From positions 52,452,001 through 52,516,000 of the forward strand of contig NC_088679.1 of the NCBI RefSeq assembly GCF_950023065.1: DNA of 64,000 nt. Direction: 5' to 3'. Numbering within the stretch: position 1 is the stretch's first letter; every line of letters begins with the position of its first letter. Made by a program: the position numbers and the translations under genes. The stretch is from Planococcus citri (taxonomy: Eukaryota > Arthropoda > Insecta > Hemiptera > Pseudococcidae). Below, piece by piece: positions 57,381 through 64,000 of the stretch. Below the pieces are notes generated by a model. The model did not search any database, was not told where the DNA came from, and saw only the letters and a list, made by a program, of their open reading frames with translations.

Positions 57381-58764
57381 GGTTTCGTTAAAATATAAAC
57401 TAGTACCTTAATAACATTAGAAGTGAAATTTACCAATTAAATAAATTTTTAATTACTAAACTATACTTTTGCCGAATCCAAAACGAATTTCAATTTTCCA
57501 TTTTCCATTTTCCAAGTTGCATCAGTCAGTGCTTATCACTAACTTCTTCTTATCACTTTGTTTTGCGCCTCCACGTGCTCATCAGCTGATTGAGTGATTT
57601 GGAATTATTTTTTTTATCATTTTTTTTTCGAAATTTATTTTTCTTACGGTGACGATGACGAACAAATTTACTAAATGAAAAATATAATTGCGAGGTGATT
57701 TCTGTGTACAGATTGTTCGCCATAGAAATTTTAGCCGACAACTCAACAACATGTCATATCTCATGCAGACTCATTGGTAAAAGTAATCAAATGTAATAAT
57801 TTACCACCAAATATAATGTGTGCATGTGTAGTAATTTCCTTTCGTTCTTATTTTTCAGCGGTAAATTATATCAACCAGGCATCTGGTCAAGTTTGAAAAG
57901 CTTTGAAAAACGATATCTACTTCTTAATTCTTAAGAAAATGATCGGTTTGGAGGAAAGACAACAACAACTTCAATCTTGTCTGTCTCTATGCAGTCCGAA
58001 ACGAGTGGATAGGATATGGCAATAATCCGATGCAAAAAAGTACACAGGGTTTTCAGCAGCAACATCGAAATATCAAATGTATTCTTGAATGAAGTGGAAT
58101 TCGGCTCAAGTTAGTTGGTAAGAAAAAATTTTTCATCAATTTTGAAAATATTCAATCTAATGTTAAGATAAAAAAGAGACCTACACCGCAAACCGCAATA
58201 TTTACCTAGTTAATCAATACCGAAGAGAATTAGCCTAGAAAAATAACATTCATCATTTTCAAATTAATTAGAGATATACCTAATGTGCCCTTAAAGCCCA
58301 ATTTCAGTTGTAGTAATCAAATCGTATTCAGAAGTTCGGCCGAAATTCGTACGCAACGCATCTAAAATTCGATAAAATAGGTACCTGTAATGATTTTATT
58401 ATCTCACCGTAACTTGAAATGAAAAGAGAATATATGATTTGCTCGAGCGATAATCGTTGAGAGAGTGATTGAGAAAACATTTTTTTCTCCTTTTTACATT
58501 AATTAGCCGATTCAGCATCATGCAATTGACAGCTAATTCACTTATTTCTCCGTTGCAATTTTATTTCAAACGTTGAATAAATGCATTGTTCTTGTTGAGT
58601 GGTTCACAGTTCACACGAATTCGTCATGATATGTAGTTTGTTATCTAGGTTTGGTGATAATTGATATCAAATTTAGCCTATCAGATAATTTTTTAATGTT
58701 TAATTTGTCATTGTTTACAGAATCGGAATAATATGATCCCAAACAGAAATTCTCAAAGAATGAA
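57381..58764. promoter_or_regulatory. Divergent intergenic region of crotonase-like and hemicentin-like genes
   Basis: The two genes are transcribed away from each other over 1.4 kb. An acceptor-like TTGTTTACAG ends at about 58720, 44 bp before the hemicentin-like start codon, so a 5' UTR intron is likely and the promoter lies further up. Two overlapping minus frames at 57553-57764 are low-complexity and not convincing. Confidence 0.35.
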
Positions 58765-61700
58765 ATGGACGTGATTTTAGTAATTTTATGTGCTTTTGCG
58801 ATAGCTAAAGAGGCCATATGTCTCGATAATGATGGAAAGCGTATCCAGGAATATAATCAAACTGTTTCATTCAACAATACGGAATATGTGGATGGTAAGT
58901 GAATCGTATCTGACTTTTTTCATTTCTGCGTTGATGGAATACTTTCCAAGTTAAAGTTTTACGTTTTCTAGCCTAGGTACAATTAAAAAATAATAATTCA
59001 GACCAAAATATTCGTAGTTATGATTTGTATTATTTTTCAGCATCATCTTTATTGTCTCTCTCCAGTTTAGCATTTGTTTTTGATGTGACTGGTTCAATGT
59101 CCAGTGAACTGGACCAAGTGAAAAGTGGTGCTAAGAAAATATTGAAAACAATCGCAGAACATAAGGAAAAGGTCATCTACAATTATATTCTCGTCCCATT
59201 TGGAGATCCGAGTGAGTTTTTGTTTGTAGCTAATTGTAATTGTCATAATGCGATGTGTCAATGCTCCTACACAATTGAAATAGGTATTCTACAGATTTGA
59301 ATTTTTAATTTGCAGATATAGGACCTTACGTTGCGACCACAAATACTACAGAATTCAGGGAAATCCTCGGCGAATTGACTGTAGAACGAGGGGGCGATTG
59401 TCCTGAAATGTCACTGACTGGAATCAAAAAAAGTTTGGAACTGAGTCTGCCCAATTCTTACATTTACGTTTTCACCGATGCTCATCCTAAAGATACGCAT
59501 TTACTCGCCGATGTGTTGGCTTTGATACAGAAGAAAAATTGCCAAGTGAGTTAATCGTTGGAAATTATCGATTCGCAGATCATTGCAATTTTACAAGTAA
59601 TTTGGGTAGTTAGATTGTTTTTGTGTTGACTGGAAACTGTGACGATGGTGAAGATCCTGCTGAATATGTAAAAATAGCCGCCGTCAGTACCGGTCAAATT
59701 TTTGATTTGTTTAAACACGATGTTCATCAAGTAAGTGTGATTAGTCTACGCGAAATATAAATTGATATTTTGTGTTCAAATATAATTGAATAAATTTTGG
59801 AATACCATAGGTTCTGGAGTTCATACGAGTTTCTTTAAGATCGCATAAAGTGAACTTGCTATCTATTGATGGTGCCAGTAATTGCTCGAATACTTTCGCT
59901 GTTCCCATTGACGATACCTTGAATGAACTGACCATTTCGTTAGCTGGCAAAAAAACACTCATGAATGTGACCGATGCCCTTGGTAAACGAATCGATGGTA
60001 CCTCAAAAGCTAACATGTTACTGAATTTGGAAAACATTAAAATCATCAATATACAGGTTTACATTTTTGTTGTATTAAATTACGTTACCTACATGAAATT
60101 GTCAGAAAGGTGCAGAAATTATCTCTGAAATATGTGTCAAAACTGAGCATGATTTTTAATGCTTTACACAAATTGTATTTTCAGAATCCTAAACCTGGAC
60201 TCTGGAAAATATCTGTCCGTTGCGTTTCGTCGTATTATACGTTGAGGACTACTGGCCAAAGTAATTTCAGTTTCGTTCATGGATTTTCTGTCGAATGGGT
60301 AACATCTTTAAATGAAACTAGCCATCAACCTTTGAAAGGTAAGCAGGCTTTAGAATTGATAGAAGCAGGTACCTACCTGTATCAATTTTCGTAACACAAA
60401 CTGTTGCTTATTGACGAATTTTTCGTAGATTTTCAAAACTATCTCCTAGTGGCTCCGACAAACACGAAGCATATTGTGAACTTCACTGTTTGTGAAATAG
60501 TCACTCTTAATGGAACTGTAATAAATATCGTTTGGTTGCAAAAAATGGATAATAGGCGTGATCTTTACTATGGGCAATTTGTACCCAATGACACAAATTT
60601 CCATTTACAAGTCCGTGAGGCTAATTTATGAAATATGTATTACATATCAATGTATTTTTTTAAAAATGTAACAATAGTTATTGTGGAATAATTTTTTTTT
60701 GTTTTTCCTTAAGGTAAGCGGTTTGACGAAAAATGGTTCTGTGATAAGAAGAATTACTACATCAGCAATAAGCTCTGTTTCTGCAAGTACCTATTGAATT
60801 TCTCTTGAAATTATATATTGCCTACTAAATATTAGGTGAATTCAAAGTATGTAATAGGTAATTTCTTGTTTTGTTTTGCTTTGATCACAGAAGCACCAAT
60901 TATTACACTACCGGATGAACAAACATTCAAAAAATCAGTATCGAGTTCGTTAATTTGTAAAGTTGAATCGTTGCTTCCATTCACGGTTCGATGGTTTAAA
61001 AATGGCGAGTACTTGAATATTTCAAAAACTTACAAGTGAGAAAAAAATGAAATTTTCTCATAATTCACTCACTGTGCAACTTTCCATCTTATATACCTAC
61101 TTATTCTTCAACTCGCCACAGCCAGTCAGCGGCCGCTTTTTATCCACTGGAAAATCCATCAGCCGCAGATTCTGGAAATTATACCTGTCAAGTAACCAAT
61201 GAAAATGGCACTTCTACTGCGAACACCAGTGTTCAGATAATTGGTAGATATTTTTGACATCATATTCGTGTATATATTACTTCTGAAAACTACATGCAAA
61301 TGACTTTTTGCGTAGAACTGCCTTCCATCCAACAAAATTTAACTGAACAGATAATTGTGAAACTCGATGATGATATCGGAATTCCTTGTACAGCTGGCGG
61401 ATTTCCTTTGCCTGTGATTAAATGGCTGTTCAATCATACCAACGAAGTTGTGAATGAAAATGTCACTGGTTGTCTATTGTTTACCGTATTTTTTTTTTGT
61501 AATGTGTTAAGATAACCTAATAAAATGATCTCTCGATTTTTTCAGATAATGTTGCTATTTTACCTGACAATACATTGCTGTTGATGAGTGTTACGTCAAA
61601 CAATTCCGGAATTTATTCATGTATTGCTGAAAATAGTATTGGCAACGATTCCAAGCATTACGAAATTATTATTATTGGTACTGAGATCTCATTTAGCGTT

Positions 61701-62511
61701 ATTTTATGCCATTCCGTTTTAAAAATAGATAAGTTTCACTTGTATTTATAATGTTTCAAGATGAAAACGTTCGAGAGCCCGGAGTAATTGTAATCGAAGT
61801 ACAGGAGTCAGAAAGAGCCATTTTGGATTGTCCGACTCCGCAGAGCAGTAATTATCATGTCCAATGGCTAAAGGTGAATATTTTGGGGAATTAGTTCCAC
61901 GAATAGTTTCAATTTGGAACTTTTCGCTTTCTCAACGGTTTCATTTCATTTCAGGAAAATTTTCCCCTCGATATGAAAGTGAACGAACGAGCTGACGAGC
62001 CTAGATACGTTTTAAAACAAGAAGGGAAAATATTAAAAATACTTCACGTGAAGTCTTCCGATTCTGGTTTATACACTTGTATGGAGACCGTCTTTTTGGA
62101 AACGAACTTGCATCATTTCTTACTGGAGGTTTTGGTACCGCCATATTTTCTTGCAGGTATCGACGATAAGACGTCAATATCTGTGCCAGAAAACCAAACC
62201 ATCATGTTGAACTGTACAGTGGACGGGTATCCCTTACCAAAGGTGAGGTTCGCATTAATGTATGATCGGACCTAGATTATAATTTCTATTTACTTTTACT
62301 TTATTTCTTACATTAGGTAGTGTGGAAGAAAAACGACTTGAAATGGCCAGTTAATAAGTGGACTTTGACAGATATCTCGTTCAAAACTTCCAGCAGGCAG
62401 TTTTTGGTGATAAACCGTGCCAAAAAAGATATTCACAGTGGCAATTACACATGCATCGTGAAAAATAAATTAACTACTTTACAACGTACCTTTATTTTGC
62501 ATGTGTGGTGA
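58765..62511 (+). CDS. Hemicentin-like secreted protein: vWA + four Ig domains (816 aa)
   Basis: Fifteen exons join in frame: 58765-58894, 59041-59211, 59316-59545, 59614-59730, 59811-60056, 60185-60338, 60429-60610, 60714-60786, 60891-61035, 61122-61243, 61316-61468, 61546-61677, 61761-61873, 61955-62242, 62317-62511. MDVILVILCAFAIAKEAIC is a signal peptide. A von Willebrand A domain follows (about 50-215) with the metal site DVTGSMS, GGDCPEMS and YIYVFTDAHPKD, then the hemicentin-type segment (PKPGLWKISVRC, GFSVEW). Four Ig domains come next (from about aa 435, 524, 619 and 718), each with Cys, core Trp and a DSGxYxC-type motif. Hemicentins organise cell-cell and cell-matrix contacts outside the cell. 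The protein stops after four Ig repeats, without EGF or further domains. AATAAA at 62547-62552. Confidence 0.9.
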
Positions 62512-62991
62512 ACTTGTGTTGCCTACTAATTTTCACTACTTATATTAATAAACGTTTTCTTTCTTACTTTAATAGTAAATTCTCAATATTCAATTGACCT
62601 ATCATTCCGATTGAAATTCAATGGTGGATCACGATCATTCATCATCGTCTCATCGAAAATTCGACTCTATATAGTCTCGAAAACTCGTATGTAAAATTTT
62701 GAAAACACCCGCGAAATCGGAAATTCCCCTTCCCATTTGTCTACCAACGAATCGCAGGCGTATTGATATTGATAAGGTTTCTCCATAAAAAAAACTTATC
62801 AGTGAAATTTTAAAAAATCAGCATAATTTAATTCAATTCTTCCGGAGTAATTCAAATTCGACGAAAAGTGATGTGATCATCGTTTTTACTGAAAAATTCA
62901 TGCGATAATTGTTCATTTCATTATTTCACGTTAATGTGTGGAATTCAAAACGTATCGAGTTCGTGAATAAACTTCAATACAACCCAGCGGC
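62512..62991. other. Spacer; 3' flank of hemicentin-like gene and promoter of the next
   Basis: Nothing coding is visible. The AATAAA at 62547 ends the previous gene; about 440 bp remain for the promoter and 5' UTR of the RAP-like gene. Confidence 0.4.
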
Positions 62992-64000
62992 ATGATTTTG
63001 TTAAATTACATTTTTTTGTTTATATTTCTATTGCATGATGCATCGAGTGCGAATAAATATTCTAAGGAAGTAAATGTTAAGCCAGAAGAAGTCAAGAAAG
63101 CTAAGCTTAAAGATTATTTTGAAGAAGATGTAAATTTCCATATACGAGATCATGATAAACCATTCAGAATGGCCAAATTGAATTTACTGTGGGCAAAAGC
63201 TAAATTAGTAAGTTGAGCGTTTAATTTGTCTTCGTTTGACGAGTAATTCGAGTAAATCGTAATTATTTTCTTTAATCTACAGCGGCTATCCGAACCAAAA
63301 CTCAAGTCTTTCTATTCGGATTTGAAATTACACGATAAAGAAGAAATAGCTTTCAAACATTACATCTCTGCCGGAAATTCGGATAAAGAAGGTTTAAAGG
63401 AAGCTGAACTACGGAAAAAATTGATCGGTAAATTACACTATGGATATCAAAATGATTTCAAGTATTTTTTATATTGATATAATTGTGTTTGTCTCCGGTA
63501 TAGGTATCATGAGTACATATGGACTACTCGAACATTTCCAAGAGATGGGAGATGCGAAGAAACTGAAAAATTATGATATTAATCCAGAATCGTATCTGGA
63601 TAAAGAGGTTTTTAAGGATAAAAAGTTGAATAAATTGTGGACTAAAGCTGAAATAGCCGGTTTCAATAGTACGTATTGATTTTCAGCCATGCTCACATTC
63701 CTGTCGCATTGCGGCGTTATTTATAGACTCATTAAATGTTCACGCCTAATCTGTATTTATTTCTTCGTAGAAATTGAATTGCAAGTGTTGAAAGAAGAAT
63801 TCACCCATCATCAGGATAAAATTGATGAGTATTATTCTCTAATCAACAGCGCATCGGAAATCGACGATAGTAAGATCAAAACTTGGGTTTATTTTTTTCT
63901 CATTTTTGAAAATAATTTTCGTAATCGATCGTCAAATTTATAGATACCGTAGATGAAAGCTTTGATAAACTAAATGCTATAGAAAATCTCGAAGAATCAA
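62992..64000 (+). CDS. LRPAP1: Alpha-2-macroglobulin receptor-associated protein (RAP), 5' part
   Basis: Exons 62992-63207, 63283-63427, 63504-63668, 63771-63869 and 63944 to the window end join in frame (about 227 residues seen). MILLNYIFLFIFLLHDASSA is a signal peptide. RAP domain 1 is marked by FRMAKLNLLWAKAKL, and later FKDKKLNKLWTKAEIAG, LKEEFTHHQDKIDEYYSLI and the helix-rich, Lys/Glu-rich composition of the three-helix RAP repeats. RAP is an ER chaperone that keeps LDL-receptor-family proteins from binding ligands too early. The C-terminal domain and its ER-retention tail lie outside the window. No lesion is seen. Confidence 0.88.

Overview
The window looks like eukaryotic, AT-rich insect DNA, probably from a sap-feeding hemipteran. 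That placement is an inference from short (about 60-100 bp) GT-AG introns, the frequent GTAGGTACCTAC-type motif and the gene content; nothing in the window fixes the species. No rRNA, CRISPR array or prokaryotic-style operon is present.

Layout. Roughly 0-49.7 kb is accessory, repeat-dominated DNA. It holds: (i) two head-to-tail copies of a CR1/L2/Jockey-like LINE (1-3830); (ii) tandem-repeat blocks with about 125-130 bp units (4.5-6.8 kb); (iii) a CAGTCGAACC-ended, TA-flanked MITE tangled with a 0.9 kb foldback (11.8-13.1 kb); (iv) a family of giant foldback elements whose arms carry GGAGCCTCCA repeats (14.1-15.9, 22.6-24.7 and a truncated copy at 34.4-35.6 kb); (v) a 517-bp-unit satellite at 18.8-19.5 kb and inverted at 26.2-29.5 kb, broken by three hAT-type MITEs with 8-bp target duplications; (vi) LINE ORF1/ORF2 relics at 18.4 and 29.5-32.4 kb; (vii) MULE-like and Harbinger-like elements at 35.7-38.7 kb; (viii) a decayed Ty3/gypsy-like pol (43.7-46.2 kb); (ix) a 1.6 kb near-perfect palindrome interrupted by another hAT MITE (48.1-49.7 kb).

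From 49.9 kb onward the DNA is gene-dense and almost repeat-free. Five conserved multi-exon genes could be assembled exon by exon with an open frame across every junction: a DDX54/Dbp10-type DEAD-box helicase (+), a TRMT11-type tRNA guanosine methyltransferase (-, convergent with it), a mitochondrial-type crotonase-fold protein (-), a short secreted hemicentin-like protein with a vWA domain and four Ig domains (+, divergent from the crotonase), and the 5' part of an LRPAP1/RAP-type chaperone (+, cut by the window end). The first two act in ribosome and tRNA maturation and the last two in the secretory/extracellular route; no common pathway joins all five, so they read as ordinary insect gene neighbours.

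Two small spliced open frames in the repeat-rich half (16660-17172 + and 47403-47586 -) are unrecognised and could be real small genes or chance. The most striking architecture is the number of long inverted-repeat (foldback) elements, several inserted into one another with intact target duplications.
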